Below, one piece after another: positions 7,419 through 20,273 of a stretch of 64,000 nucleotides of DNA; position 1 is the stretch's first letter, and the number at the start of each line of letters is the position of its first letter. Source of the stretch: Glaciimonas sp. (GTDB lineage Bacteria; Pseudomonadota; Gammaproteobacteria; Burkholderiales; Burkholderiaceae_D); contig JABBOY010000042.1 in the NCBI GenBank assembly GCA_012927585.1, positions 62,001 through 126,000 on the forward strand, read 5' to 3'. The notes under the pieces were generated by a model, which had not been told where the DNA came from, ran no database searches, and saw only the letters and a program-made list of their open reading frames with translations. The position numbers were made by a program, and so were the translations under genes.

Positions 7419-8684
7419 TTGAGTATCTTAAAAAACCTGCCGTTTGAATGGCTGGTCGGTCTGCGCTATACCCGCGCCGGACGACGCAGCGGACGCAATA
7501 GTTTTATTTCCTTCATTTCACTGATTTCGATGGCCGGCATCGCACTCGGTGTGGCGGCGCTGATTGTGGTGCTGTCGGTGATGAACGGTTTTCAAAAGGA
7601 TGTGCGTGACCGGATGCTGTCGGTGCTGGCGCATATCGAAGTGTCTGACGCCAGCGGCGCCATGACCGACTGGCAGGGTACCGCCAGGCAAGCTATGCAG
7701 GATAAGGAAGTCATCGGCGCGGCACCGTATGTCGCCACGCAAGCGATGCTCACGCGCGACGATATCCTGCGCGGAGTCGTTATCCGCGGTGTGTTGCCGC
7801 AGCAGGAACGTGCTGTGTCGGATGTGGCTAATCAGGTGCGCCAAGGTAGTTTCGATGACTTGAAAGCGGGTGAATTCAACGTGGTGCTTGGTGGCGAACT
7901 AGCGCGCGCGCTGCATGTGCAAATCGGTGAAAAAGTGACGATGCTGGCGCCGCAGGGGCAGGTAACCCCGGCCGGCGTGCTGCCGCGGCTGAAGCAATTT
8001 ACCGTGGTCGGTATCTTCGAGGCCGGCCATTACGAATACGATTCGACGCTGGCTTTCATCCATATTGACGACGCGGAAAAGATGTTCCGGCTGGCGGCGC
8101 CGTCCGGTTTGCGCTTGAAGATTATCGACATGCAACGCGCGCCGCAGGTGGCGCAGGATTTGTCGAAGCTTCTTTCCGGCGACTTGATCATCAGCGACTG
8201 GTCGAAGCAAAACCGCAACTGGTTTGCCGCGGTGCAAACCGAGAAGCGGATGATGTTCATTATCCTGACCCTGATCATTGCAGTGGCTGCTTTCAATCTG
8301 GTCTCGACCCTGGTGATGACAGTGACCGACAAGCAGGCCGATATTGCGATCTTGCGCACGCTGGGCGCGTCGCCGGGTTCGATCATGAAAATTTTCATGA
8401 TTCAAGGTGCGCTGGTGGGTTTGCTCGGCACTGGGATCGGCGTCTTCCTGGGTATTTTGGTGGCGCTGAATGTTGATGTGATTGTGCCGGTTATCGAGCA
8501 TCTGCTGGGCGTACAGTTTCTGCCCAAGGATATTTACCTGATTTCCGCGCTGCCGTCCGATTTGCGCTGGCCGGATGTCTACACCATAGGCTGCGTGGCA
8601 GTGGTGATGGCATTCCTTGCCACTTTGTATCCGAGCTGGCGCGCCGCGCGCGTGCGCCCGGCCGAGGCTTTGCGCTATGAATGA
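7419..8684 (+). CDS. lolC: LolC, lipoprotein-releasing ABC transporter permease
   Basis: LolC/E proteins form the inner-membrane part of LolCDE, which extracts outer-membrane lipoproteins and passes them to LolA. The 421-residue protein has the expected start ([15 protein letters not shown]), a first membrane segment at about 25-55 ([20 protein letters not shown]), a large periplasmic domain, and three more membrane segments in the C-terminal third, ending in the FtsX-like [23 protein letters not shown] at 7419 gives this N-terminus, with GGGAA about 10 bp upstream. It overlaps lolD by 8 bp. The sequence upstream is CRISPR repeat relic, so the native promoter has been displaced or lies inside that relic. 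Confidence 0.93.
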   Translation: MSILKNLPFEWLVGLRYTRAGRRSGRNSFISFISLISMAGIALGVAALIVVLSVMNGFQKDVRDRMLSVLAHIEVSDASGAMTDWQGTARQAMQDKEVIGAAPYVATQAMLTRDDILRGVVIRGVLPQQERAVSDVANQVRQGSFDDLKAGEFNVVLGGELARALHVQIGEKVTMLAPQGQVTPAGVLPRLKQFTVVGIFEAGHYEYDSTLAFIHIDDAEKMFRLAAPSGLRLKIIDMQRAPQVAQDLSKLLSGDLIISDWSKQNRNWFAAVQTEKRMMFIILTLIIAVAAFNLVSTLVMTVTDKQADIAILRTLGASPGSIMKIFMIQGALVGLLGTGIGVFLGILVALNVDVIVPVIEHLLGVQFLPKDIYLISALPSDLRWPDVYTIGCVAVVMAFLATLYPSWRAARVRPAEALRYE

Positions 8685-9465
8685 TCTTAACCACCCTCCC
8701 AGGGAGCACTCCTTGCCGCCGCTAATGCAACCCGTCGTATTGTCGTGCCGTAATCTGTCCAAGAAATTCGTCCAGGGTGCATATTCGGTCAATGTGCTGT
8801 CCGGCATCGAGCTGGATATTCATAAGGGCGAGCGGGTGGCAATTGTCGGCGCATCCGGCTCGGGCAAATCGACCTTGCTGCATTTGCTGGGCGGTCTGGA
8901 TACGCCGACCTCGGGTAGCGTGTCCCTGCTGGGGCGCGATTTTGCCAGCCTGAATGAAAAAGTGCGTGGCGATGTGCGCAATACCGCACTGGGTTTCGTG
9001 TACCAGTTCCACCATTTGCTGCCGGAATTCTCGGCGCTCGACAATGTCGCGATGCCGCTGCTGATCCGTCGCCTCAAGCGCAGCGATGCGCAGCAACAGG
9101 CGGCAGCGATTCTGACGCGGGTCGGGTTGGGGCACCGCGTCACGCATGTGCCGGGTGAATTGTCCGGCGGCGAGCGGCAGCGGGTTGCGCTAGCGCGCGC
9201 GCTGGTGACGCAGCCGGCTTGCGTGTTGGCCGACGAGCCGACCGGCAACCTCGATCGCAAGACCGCACATCAGATTTTCGACCTGATGCTGGAACTGTCG
9301 CGCACGCTTGGCACCGCTTTCATCATCGTGACGCACGACATCGAACTGGCGCGGCATTGCGACCGCGTGCTGCATCTGACGGAGAACGGCTTGCAGCCCT
9401 ATGTTGAACAAGCTGAACAAGCTGAACAAGCTAAACAAGTTGAGCATAGCGAGCATGTGGATTGA
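8677..9465 (+). CDS. lolD: LolD, lipoprotein-releasing ABC transporter ATPase
   Basis: LolD supplies ATP hydrolysis to the LolCDE lipoprotein exporter. Of 262 residues, about 25-235 are the ABC domain: Walker [10 protein letters not shown], the Q-loop at [12 protein letters not shown], signature [15 protein letters not shown], Walker [12 protein letters not shown] and the switch histidine in IIVTHD. The ATG at 8677 lies inside the lolC 3' end (overlap ATGAATGA), showing coupling. The C-terminus is odd: five 9-bp repeat units encode an [19 protein letters not shown] tail that most LolD proteins lack, and this region also abuts the tatD start. The tail lies beyond the ATPase core and should not affect activity. 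Confidence 0.94.
   Translation: MNDLNHPPREHSLPPLMQPVVLSCRNLSKKFVQGAYSVNVLSGIELDIHKGERVAIVGASGSGKSTLLHLLGGLDTPTSGSVSLLGRDFASLNEKVRGDVRNTALGFVYQFHHLLPEFSALDNVAMPLLIRRLKRSDAQQQAAAILTRVGLGHRVTHVPGELSGGERQRVALARALVTQPACVLADEPTGNLDRKTAHQIFDLMLELSRTLGTAFIIVTHDIELARHCDRVLHLTENGLQPYVEQAEQAEQAKQVEHSEHVD
9403..9447 (+). repeat. Five 9-bp tandem units at the lolD/tatD junction
   Basis: Units begin at 9403, 9412, 9421, 9430 and 9439 with consensus GCTGAACAA; units 2 and 3 are identical. Because the unit is 9 bp, gain or loss of copies would keep the lolD frame, changing only the length of its Glu-Gln-Ala tail, and would change the distance to the tatD start at 9455. Confidence 0.85.
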
Positions 9466-10297
9466 CAGCCATTGCCACCTGGACGCGCACGAATTCGGCG
9501 CCGATGGCGGCTTGACGGGGGCATCAGTGGCGCACAAGGCGGCGCAACTGGGGGTCGACTGGATTGTCATTCCGGCGGTGGAGTCCGGCAATTTCACGGC
9601 GGTTGCCGCCTTGGCGCACAGCCAACCGAATTGCGCGTATGCGCTGGGGATTCATCCGATCTTCGTGCCGCAGGCGCAGCAAGCCGATTTAGACGCTTTG
9701 CGCCAGCGCGTGGCGGCTGCAATGGCTGACCCGCGCCTGGTCGCAATCGGCGAAATCGGACTCGATTTCTTCCTGCCCAACCTGAAAACTGCAACCATGG
9801 CTGAAAAGCAAACCTATTTCTACCGCGAACAATTGAAAATCGCCCGCGACTTCGGCCTGCCGGTGCTGTTGCATGTGCGACGCTCGCAGGATTTGATACT
9901 CAAGCAGTTGCGCATAATTGCCGTTCCCGGCGGCATCGCGCATGCATTCAACGGCAGCCTGCAGCAAGCGCAAGCCTTCATCAATCTCGGTTTCAAGCTG
10001 GGCTTTGGCGGCGCGATGACTTTCCCGCGTGCATTGCAGATTCGCCGTCTGGCCGTGGCGCTGCCGCTGGAAGCTATCGTGCTGGAAACCGATGCGCCGG
10101 ACATTTCGCCGGTATGGCTGCACCCGGCGCGCAACAGCCCGGAACAGTTGCCGCAGATTGGCTTGCACCTGGCCGAGCTGCGCGGGCAAGCGGCTAGCCA
10201 TGTCGCCAGCGTTACTTCCGCTAATGTTGCGGCGGTGCTGCCGAGATTGGCAACACTGGCGGCCTTGGCTGCCGCCAACTTTCAAGACGCTCGATAA
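9455..10297 (+). CDS. TatD-family metal-dependent hydrolase (YjjV-like)
   Basis: This is a TIM-barrel metal-dependent hydrolase of the TatD family, whose members act as DNases or on D-aminoacyl-tRNA-like substrates. Key residues are visible: DSHCHLD at the N-terminus (first metal site), the glutamate in [18 protein letters not shown], the histidine in GIAHAFNG and the aspartate in [13 protein letters not shown] 9455 gives the usual [10 protein letters not shown] start and 280 residues; an upstream in-frame ATG at 9401 would add residues translated only from the tandem repeat and is unlikely. It overlaps the lolD stop by 11 bp and is the third gene of the lolCD operon. Confidence 0.88.
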   Translation: MWIDSHCHLDAHEFGADGGLTGASVAHKAAQLGVDWIVIPAVESGNFTAVAALAHSQPNCAYALGIHPIFVPQAQQADLDALRQRVAAAMADPRLVAIGEIGLDFFLPNLKTATMAEKQTYFYREQLKIARDFGLPVLLHVRRSQDLILKQLRIIAVPGGIAHAFNGSLQQAQAFINLGFKLGFGGAMTFPRALQIRRLAVALPLEAIVLETDAPDISPVWLHPARNSPEQLPQIGLHLAELRGQAASHVASVTSANVAAVLPRLATLAALAAANFQDAR

Positions 10298-10314
10298 CGT
10301 TATATAAAAATGAC

Positions 10315-10387
10315 GGAGTATGCCTATAAATGGCTTATTCTCCGCATGCATTCATTGCAGCATCAAAAAATACGTATTGCAGTATGT
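10315..10387 (+). repeat. Dispersed intergenic element, copy 1 (forward)
   Basis: It begins GGAGTATGCC, contains GCC/GGC hairpin arms around TATAAAT, then CTCCGCATGC, and ends with AAAAAATACG and GCAGTATGT. It lies between tatD and comEC and has no coding potential. Confidence 0.75.
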
Positions 10388-10417
10388 TAAATTTTTTAGT
10401 TCCTCATATAAATATCC

Positions 10418-12868
10418 ATGCGTAGCGCCATCATCGGCTTTGTGATCGGTATCGTCTGGTTGCAAAACCAGCCGGTGTTGCCGACTTTGACGCTTACGTT
10501 GCTGTTGCTGGCGGCAGCGGTGCTCGGCATGGCGGCTTGCCGTTCGCTGCGACCGGTTTTGCGGCCGGCTTTATTGCTGGCCTGTGGCACCATGTTGGGC
10601 TTCGTCTGGGCGGGATTGCTGGCGCAGCAGCGTTTGGCGCATGCGTTGCCGGACGATTGGGAAGGGCGCGACGTAACGGTGATTGGCACCGTTGACAGCC
10701 TGCCTTACCGCTTCGATCAGGGTGTGCGCTTCAATCTGGCGCTGGAGCAGATGCTGGTGTTGCAGTCGGACGGCAGCACATTGGCGACGCCTGATTTGCC
10801 GCCCAATTTTCCTCCTAAAATCGCTTTGTCCTGGTATTCGATGCCGGCAGCGGATGTGGTGCCGGCAGTCGAGCCCGGTGAGCGCTGGCAACTCACGGTG
10901 CGCCTGAAAAAACCACACGGCAATGCCAATCCCGACGGCTTCGATTATGAAGTCTGGCTGCTGGAGCAGAACCTGCGTGCCACCGGTACTGTGCGCCCGG
11001 ATGCGCAAGCGACGCTGAAGAACCGGCGCTTGTCGGACTTCGTGTTCAGCGTCGGTAATCTGGTCGAATACTGCCGCGCCGGACTGCGCGAGCGCATTTA
11101 TGCCGCCTTGCCCGAGCATGAATATGCCTACGCCGGCGTGATTGTCGCGCTGGTGGTCGGCGACCAGCGCGGGATCGATCAAAGCGACTGGAAAGTATTC
11201 AACCGCAGCGGCATCGGCCACCTGATTTCGATTTCCGGCCTGCATATCACAATGGTGGCCGGCTTGTTTGCTGCGTTGGCGCAATGGCTGTGGCGGCGCT
11301 CATTGTTTACCAGTGCCGAGTTGCCCTTGCTGTTGCCGGCGCAAAAAGTCGCGGCGTTAAGCGGAGTCGTGATTGCGCTGCTGTATGTGCTGCTGGCTGG
11401 TTTCGGGGTGCCGGCGCAGCGTACTTTGTACATGTTGACAGTGGTCGCAGTTGCGCTCTGGTGCGGCCGCTTGACCAGCGTTTCGCATGTACTGTGCACT
11501 GCATTGCTAGTGGTAGTTGTGCTCGACCCCTGGGCCGTGCTGTGGCCCGGATATTGGCTGTCATTCGGCGCGGTGGCGAGCATCCTGTATGCCAGCGTCG
11601 GGCGCGCCCAGCCGCAGCGCCATTTAACTGAGATGCCCGACAGAATGACACGCTGGCGCAGTGCGCTGACATCCGCTGGCCATACCCAATACGTGGTGAC
11701 GCTGGGCCTGGTGCCGCTGACGATGCTGCTGTTTGGTCAAGTGTCGCTGGTCAGCCCGGTAGCCAACGCGGTCGCGATTCCATTGGTCGGTTTGCTGGTG
11801 ACGCCGCTGGCCTTATTGGGCAGCGTGCTGCCGGCACCATTATCGGGCTGGATTTTGGTCGCCGCGCATGCGCTGGTGGCGTGGCTGGCGGACGGTTTGC
11901 AGTGGCTGGCCGGTTTGCCGTGGGCGGTTTGGTCGGCGCCGCTGCCGTCCTGGTGGATTTTTCTGTTCGCTTTGCTGGGAACCGTGTGGTTGCTGGCACC
12001 GCGCGGTTGGCCGCTGCGTTGGCTGGGTTTGGCTGGCTGGTTGCCGCTGCTGCTGAACAGTCCGACCCAACCGCAGCCGGGCCAGATGTGGGTGACGGCT
12101 TTCGATGTCGGCCAGGGCATGGCCTTGCTGATTGAGACCAGGCAACACCGGCTGCTGTACGACACCGGTGCGTACTATTCTCCGCAGTCGAACGGCGGCA
12201 ATCGCGTCATCCTGCCGTACCTGAAGGCGCGCGGTATTGCGACACTGGATGGACTGATCGTGAGCCACAACGACAGCGATCACTCCGGCGGCGCACTGTC
12301 GATTCTGGACGAAATTACGGTCGGCCAGGTCTGGTCTTCGCTGGCGCTGACAAGCCCAATCGTCGCTGCTGCGCCGCGCCATCGGCATTGCGTGGCAGGG
12401 CAATCGTGGCAATGGGATGGCGTCCGGTTCGACATGCTGCATCCGCAAGCTTTGAGCCTGGATAACCCGAAGCAGAAGCCGAATGCGCTCAGTTGCACCC
12501 TGAAAATCAGCACCGGCAGCCTTTCGATCTTGCTGCCGGGCGATATCGAGGCGGCGCAAGAATCCGAGTTGCTGGGCAGTAATCGGGACGCATTGCGTGC
12601 TAATGTACTGCTAGCGCCGCATCACGGCAGCGGCACTTCGTCGACCATCGCCTTCCTGGACGCAGTCCAACCGGATCTGGCATTATTCCAGGTTGGCTAC
12701 CGCAATCGTTATCGGCATCCAAAGTTAGAAATTTTCGAGCGTTATGGCGCAATGGGGATACAGCGCCTGCGCAACGATGCATCCGGCGCAATCACCTTAC
12801 AATTCGATCAGACATTGCGCATTTCCGAATATCGCAGCAGCCATGCCCGCTATTGGTATGGACGCTGA
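10418..12868 (+). CDS. comEC: ComEC/Rec2, competence DNA-uptake channel
   Basis: ComEC forms the inner-membrane channel that takes up single-stranded DNA in natural transformation. The 816-residue protein has the full family layout: N-terminal membrane segments and an OB-like DUF4131 domain (about residues 1-200), the competence membrane domain with many hydrophobic helices (residues 220-520, including HLISISGLHITMVAGLFAAL), and a C-terminal metallo-beta-lactamase domain (VTAFDVGQGMALLIET, then VSHNDSDHSGGA and LLAPHHGSGTSS). The metal-binding motifs and length are intact, so DNA uptake may be functional, although other competence genes are outside the window. It stands as a single gene, preceded by dispersed element copy 1. 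Confidence 0.95.
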   Translation: MRSAIIGFVIGIVWLQNQPVLPTLTLTLLLLAAAVLGMAACRSLRPVLRPALLLACGTMLGFVWAGLLAQQRLAHALPDDWEGRDVTVIGTVDSLPYRFDQGVRFNLALEQMLVLQSDGSTLATPDLPPNFPPKIALSWYSMPAADVVPAVEPGERWQLTVRLKKPHGNANPDGFDYEVWLLEQNLRATGTVRPDAQATLKNRRLSDFVFSVGNLVEYCRAGLRERIYAALPEHEYAYAGVIVALVVGDQRGIDQSDWKVFNRSGIGHLISISGLHITMVAGLFAALAQWLWRRSLFTSAELPLLLPAQKVAALSGVVIALLYVLLAGFGVPAQRTLYMLTVVAVALWCGRLTSVSHVLCTALLVVVVLDPWAVLWPGYWLSFGAVASILYASVGRAQPQRHLTEMPDRMTRWRSALTSAGHTQYVVTLGLVPLTMLLFGQVSLVSPVANAVAIPLVGLLVTPLALLGSVLPAPLSGWILVAAHALVAWLADGLQWLAGLPWAVWSAPLPSWWIFLFALLGTVWLLAPRGWPLRWLGLAGWLPLLLNSPTQPQPGQMWVTAFDVGQGMALLIETRQHRLLYDTGAYYSPQSNGGNRVILPYLKARGIATLDGLIVSHNDSDHSGGALSILDEITVGQVWSSLALTSPIVAAAPRHRHCVAGQSWQWDGVRFDMLHPQALSLDNPKQKPNALSCTLKISTGSLSILLPGDIEAAQESELLGSNRDALRANVLLAPHHGSGTSSTIAFLDAVQPDLALFQVGYRNRYRHPKLEIFERYGAMGIQRLRNDASGAITLQFDQTLRISEYRSSHARYWYGR

Positions 12869-13064
12869 AACCTTAGGCCCAACTCGTATGGGCAAACGAC
12901 CAAAGCAGAGTATCTTGCGGCCTTTGCAGAGATCATCTCCTACCGTCTGATCCGTGAGTGGTATCCAGGACTAACTGCTGGTTTCGCGTAGGCTATTCGA
13001 CGCCGTTCCAAAGGAAAATTTTGTAAAGCTGGCCCGATGGATATCTATTGACCATTCGCATTGA

Positions 13065-13262
13065 AATGGGTGGCCAGACTTGACGCTTATTAAAAATGGC
13101 CAACTGATGTTTGTTGAGGTTAAGACGACTGACAAATTACATCACAGTCAGCTTGTGACAATTCCTGCACTCATCAAGGAAGCTGGCGCAGATATTTCTG
13201 TGCTCCAATTATCACGCTCTAACAATTCATTCAAGCCGAAGCCGCTTCGCGGCTCGGCTTAA
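13065..13262 (+). pseudogene. VRR-NUC nuclease fragment (integron cassette relic)
   Basis: An open stretch reads GWPDLTLIKNGQLMFVEVKT then TDKLHHSQLVTIPALIKEAG, the core of the VRR-NUC nuclease fold (PD...EVK...Q). A TGA at 13062-13064 interrupts the frame just upstream, while protein-like residues (KLARWISIDHSH) continue in a different frame, and a further fragment, YLAAFAEIISYRLIREWYPG, is readable around 12900-12992. The gene is therefore broken by at least one frameshift. Its last codons (NNSFKPKPLRGSA) are encoded by the attC site at 13217-13276, as is common for cassette genes. The 12869-13064 stretch holds only these decayed remains. Confidence 0.6.
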
Positions 13263-13276
13263 TTCAGGCGTAAGCT
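13217..13276 (+). other. attC recombination site of integron-cassette type
   Basis: Starting CTCTAACAATTCATTCAAGC, the site has imperfect inverted arms AAGCCGAAGCCGC / GCGGCTCGGCTT around a TTC loop and ends with GGCGTAAGCT. This closely resembles the well-known attC of aadA cassettes, with the R'' core TCTAAC and an R' core GTAAGCT that differs from GTTAGRY at one base. It marks the end of the VRR-NUC cassette and the start of the brnTA cassette. No integrase gene is present in the window. Confidence 0.8.
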
Positions 13277-13286
13277 CACTCGAAAG

Positions 13287-13314
13287 TTGAAAATAGCACC
13301 AATTAAGGTATGAT
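13287..13314 (+). promoter_or_regulatory. Promoter of the brnTA cassette
   Basis: TTGAAA (13287-13292), 16 bp, TATGAT (13309-13314). The expected transcription start is only a few bases before the brnT ATG at 13324, so the leader would be very short. The promoter lies inside the cassette, which would let it express in any location. Confidence 0.5.
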
Positions 13315-13323
13315 TTATATACT

Positions 13324-13587
13324 ATGCATATTTTCGAATTTGACCGATCCAAAAGCGAATCCAACCTCGTAAAGCACAACATCGATTTTATGGATGCACA
13401 GTTGCTTTGGAGTGATCCAATGTTGTTGGAGATTCCGGCAAAAACGGAGGACGAACCTCGGTATCTGGTGATCGGGCTTATCGATGGGAAACATTGGTCA
13501 GCCGTCGTCACCTATAGAGGCGCAAATATTCGACTTATTTCTGTTCGCCGGTCACGATCTGAGGAGGTGGCACTGTATGAAAGCTAA
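13324..13587 (+). CDS. brnT: BrnT-family ribonuclease toxin
   Basis: BrnT is a RelE-fold RNase toxin neutralised by BrnA. The 87-residue protein has the family pattern: F-E-FDRSKSESNLVKHNIDF at residues 3-23, LLWSDPML, the R-RYLVIGLIDGKHWSAVVTY strands and the C-terminal RLISVRRSRSEE with the conserved arginines. Its stop overlaps the start of the following antitoxin gene by 11 bp, the usual toxin-first order for brnTA. It lies directly after an attC site and a local promoter, so it is most likely a mobile cassette. Confidence 0.87.
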   Translation: MHIFEFDRSKSESNLVKHNIDFMDAQLLWSDPMLLEIPAKTEDEPRYLVIGLIDGKHWSAVVTYRGANIRLISVRRSRSEEVALYES

Positions 13588-13846
13588 AGATTTCGAGCAA
13601 CATTTTGACGAGAGTGTCGACATTACTGGTTCTTTGGATTTATCCAAGGCGAAGCGCGTTTTGCAGCAGCAAAAACGCGTGAATGTCGATTTTCCCACAT
13701 GGATGATTGAGTCGTTAGATCGAGAAGCAAGCAAGCTCGGCGTTACTCGGCAATCCATTATCAAAGTATGGCTGGCTGAGCGCCTTGAAGCGAGCGCTTC
13801 CAACTCTTCGTTCCAACGGATGCGGACCGACGCGGCGCACCGTTGA
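13577..13846 (+). CDS. brnA: BrnA-family CopG/RHH-type antitoxin
   Basis: The 89-residue protein is the likely antitoxin to BrnT. It has an acidic N-terminal part (FEQHFDESVDITGSLDLSKA) that should contact the toxin, then a ribbon-helix-helix-like domain at about residues 33-72 (QKRVNVDFPTWMIESLDREA, LGVTRQSIIKVWLAERLE) for operator binding. The ATG at 13577 lies in the brnT 3' end with GGAGG about 9 bp upstream (13562-13568), so translation is coupled. The last residues, NSSFQRMRTDAAHR, are encoded by the possible attC site that follows, another cassette feature. Confidence 0.85.
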   Translation: MKAKDFEQHFDESVDITGSLDLSKAKRVLQQQKRVNVDFPTWMIESLDREASKLGVTRQSIIKVWLAERLEASASNSSFQRMRTDAAHR

Positions 13847-13872
13847 TTCCGACCTTACTTTGCCCGTTGGAG
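13798..13872 (+). other. Possible second attC site after brnA
   Basis: Flanking cores TTCCAAC (13798-13804) and GTTGGAG (13866-13872) are near-complementary and surround inner arms CAACGGATGCG / CGCACCGTTG. The overall length of 75 bp is normal for attC, but the spacing between inner and outer arms is unequal (about 6 and 17 bp), so the call is tentative. Confidence 0.4.
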
Positions 13873-14022
13873 AGGTTCGATGGTTCGGGCAGGATGTTGC
13901 CTGAATTCCCTGCTTCGCCCTAAACGGTGACAATATTAACGGCTTGATAGCTCCAATAGTTTCAAATATTTATTGATTTATAAATAATCGCTCAACTGTT
14001 TTCCAGGTTGAAACCCCAGACC

Positions 14023-14832
14023 ATGATGCCAAACAAACCATTACTCCATTTCGCCCACGCCAACAGTTATCCGGCCGGCACTTATCACGTATTTTTCCAG
14101 TATCTGCAACAGCATTACCGGGTGCAGGCGCTCGACATGCATGCCCATAATCCGAAATACCCGGTCAAAAACGGCTGGCGCGCGCTGAAACAGGAATTGA
14201 TCGACGATATGGCGGCGCGCTATGCTGAGCCGGTGATCCTGGTCGGTCATTCACTGGGCGGCATGCTCAGTCTGATGGTGGCCAAGGATCGGCCCGATCT
14301 GGTGCGTTGCGTGGTGTTGCTGGATTCGCCGGTGGTAGCGGGGTGGCGCGCATTGCTGTTGCGGGTCGCCAAATCGACTGGCCAGGATTTAAAATTCTCT
14401 CCGGCGCGGCGGTCGATCAAGCGCCGCAATGTATGGCCCGATGCCGACGCCGCATTTGCATATTTCGCTGCCAAGAAGATGTTTGCAATCTGGCCGCCGC
14501 AAGTGTTGCACGATTACCTGGATAGTGGACTGGTGCCGCACCCGAATGGCGTGACACTACGCTTCACGCGTGAAATCGAGACCGCGGTCTATCGCAGCCT
14601 GCCGCATCATCTCGGCAAGATCGTGCAGATGCCGTTTCCGGTGCCGGTCGGGTTTGTCGGCGGCATCGATTCGGTCGAATGCCGGCAAGCCGGTATGGCT
14701 GCAACCCGGCGCCTGGTCGGGCGGCATAGTCGGAAAATTCCAGGTAGTCACCTGTTTCCGATGGAGTCGCCGGCGCTGGCCGCTAGCGCCTTGCACGACA
14801 TGATCCGGTCGCTTGTGCCGTCGCAGGAGTAG
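14023..14832 (+). CDS. Alpha/beta-fold hydrolase
   Basis: The protein of about 269 residues is an alpha/beta hydrolase: LHFAHANSYPAGTYHVFFQYL near the start (oxyanion region), the nucleophile elbow VGHSLGGMLS at about residue 78, the acidic residue expected in VGFVGGIDSVE and a catalytic histidine in KIPGSHLFPMESP. The substrate cannot be told; an esterase or lipase-like role is likely. An upstream in-frame TTG at 14008 is possible, but ATG 14023 is preferred. It is followed after 3 bp by the lpxR-like gene, suggesting co-transcription. Confidence 0.8.
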   Translation: MMPNKPLLHFAHANSYPAGTYHVFFQYLQQHYRVQALDMHAHNPKYPVKNGWRALKQELIDDMAARYAEPVILVGHSLGGMLSLMVAKDRPDLVRCVVLLDSPVVAGWRALLLRVAKSTGQDLKFSPARRSIKRRNVWPDADAAFAYFAAKKMFAIWPPQVLHDYLDSGLVPHPNGVTLRFTREIETAVYRSLPHHLGKIVQMPFPVPVGFVGGIDSVECRQAGMAATRRLVGRHSRKIPGSHLFPMESPALAASALHDMIRSLVPSQE

Positions 14833-14835
14833 GCC

Positions 14836-15795
14836 ATGTTGCGATTTACTGCAAAATTGTTGATTGGCGGTTTGCTGCTGGCGCATGCCATCCTGGTGCG
14901 CGCCGATGTTGTCTCCAACACACAGCCGGATTTCCAGACCGTGATGGCGCAAGGCAAATCCAGCATCGCGCTGGATATTGATAACGATAGCCTGCTGATG
15001 AACCGGAATGACGGTTTTTATAGCAGCGGGGTGCGCCTGACGCAGCAATATGCGTTGGATGTAGCGGGTGTAGCCGGCAGTGCATCGCACTTAGTGACAT
15101 ATGGATGGCGCATCGGCCATGAAATGTATACAGCGTCCGACATCAAGCTACCGCCGGCGCAAGTCAGAGCGCCGGATCATCCGTATGCTGCGTGGCTATA
15201 TGGCGGCCTGTTCCGGGAGAAGCGCCGGGTCGATGGCGCTTACACCAGGCTGGGTTTCGATCTGGGTTGCCTGGGGCCATGTGCAGCCGGCGAATGGGTG
15301 CAAACAAATTTGCACCGTTTGATCAACCAACCGTTGCCGCAGGGCTGGAGCCGCCAGATGAAAAATGAGTTCGGGGCGGTGCTATATGCCGATGTCGCAC
15401 CGGCGCGCTGGTCATTGCAGTCCTGGTTGGATCTGCAGCCCAGCGTGCAGGGGCGTTTTGGTAATATTTTTACCGATGTGACTGCCGCAGTGACGCTGCG
15501 CGCCGGCATCCTGGGCGACTTGCCGGCGGCGCCTACGCAGCATCTGTATCTAAAGCTCGGGGCGCGCGCAGTCGGCCGCGATGCGTCCCTGCAAGGCGGA
15601 TATTTTTCCAAAGACAATTTACATACGGTGCGCCCGCAGCGCCTGGTGGGGCAAGCGGAAGCCGGCCTGCAGTGGGTTCGGCCGCCCTTTGCCTTGCAGG
15701 CCGCAATCGTGCGGCGCAGCAATGAAATTCGCGATTTACCCGCGTCGGATGGCGCGCAAAATTTTGCCCGATTACAACTGGTATATTCGCCCTGA
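14836..15795 (+). CDS. LpxR-like outer-membrane lipid A 3'-O-deacylase (DUF2219)
   Basis: The 319-residue protein has a signal peptide (about residues 1-24, LLIGGLLLAHAILVRA) followed by the LpxR pattern: DIDNDSLLMNRNDGFYSSGV, RLTQQYA and, further on, APDHPYAAWLYGG, containing the Asn, Asp, Ser and His residues expected in the active site of this barrel enzyme. Alternating strands and a final aromatic-containing strand (FARLQLVYSP) support an outer-membrane beta barrel. In Salmonella and Helicobacter LpxR removes 3'-linked acyl chains from lipid A and weakens TLR4 recognition. It begins 4 bp after the hydrolase stop. Confidence 0.82.
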   Translation: MLRFTAKLLIGGLLLAHAILVRADVVSNTQPDFQTVMAQGKSSIALDIDNDSLLMNRNDGFYSSGVRLTQQYALDVAGVAGSASHLVTYGWRIGHEMYTASDIKLPPAQVRAPDHPYAAWLYGGLFREKRRVDGAYTRLGFDLGCLGPCAAGEWVQTNLHRLINQPLPQGWSRQMKNEFGAVLYADVAPARWSLQSWLDLQPSVQGRFGNIFTDVTAAVTLRAGILGDLPAAPTQHLYLKLGARAVGRDASLQGGYFSKDNLHTVRPQRLVGQAEAGLQWVRPPFALQAAIVRRSNEIRDLPASDGAQNFARLQLVYSP

Positions 15796-15867
15796 GTTCC
15801 CTTGAGCATCAACTTAATTTGATGCTTGGAGAGCGGCCAAAATGTACTGGAATATCGGCGCTTATAG

Positions 15868-19802
<3,935 letters not shown>

Positions 19803-19866
19803 AATTGAGTTTTTCGGCCGTAAATATTCTGTTTTGCGACCGGACTCTTGATCTTGATTTTTCCCG

Positions 19867-20229
19867 ATGCGCTTGATCACCATTTCCTTAGTGCTGTTAC
19901 TGGCACTGATTCAACATCCGCTCTGGTTAGGCAAGGGCGGTTGGTTGCGTGTGTGGGATCTGGATCAGCAAGTCAATGATGCGCTTGACAAAAATATTGC
20001 ACTCAAGGCACGCAACGACAAGCTCGAATCGGAAGTTCGTGATTTGCAGAATGGCACCGGTGCGATTGAAGAGCAGGCCCGGTATGAACTGGGCATGATC
20101 AAGGAAGGCGAAATATTCGTTCAGTTGCTGCCGAACACAGGTGCCGCACCGCTCCAGATTGCACCGCCGCCGGTAGCGAAGATAACACCTCGCTCCAAGG
20201 TGCCTGCGGCTAAAGACCCCGCTCGGTAG
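19867..20229 (+). CDS. ftsB: FtsB, cell-division septum protein
   Basis: FtsB joins FtsL and FtsQ in the divisome and bridges early and late division proteins. The 120-residue protein has one N-terminal membrane segment (residues 3-22, [18 protein letters not shown]), a coiled coil (about 30-65, [20 protein letters not shown]) and the conserved [20 protein letters not shown] block, then a proline-rich tail. It lies directly after eno, its usual place in beta- and gammaproteobacteria. A 65-bp gap separates it from eno. Confidence 0.95.
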   Translation: MRLITISLVLLLALIQHPLWLGKGGWLRVWDLDQQVNDALDKNIALKARNDKLESEVRDLQNGTGAIEEQARYELGMIKEGEIFVQLLPNTGAAPLQIAPPPVAKITPRSKVPAAKDPAR

Positions 20230-20273
20230 TGCTTGTGGCGCACAATTTGCGCCCGTTGCTCTTTTGACTTGAT

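Noticed and set aside
11840-12559. 239-codon minus-strand frame in comEC
   Set aside because: Shadow of comEC in GC-rich code; Arg/Gln-rich composition and no start context.
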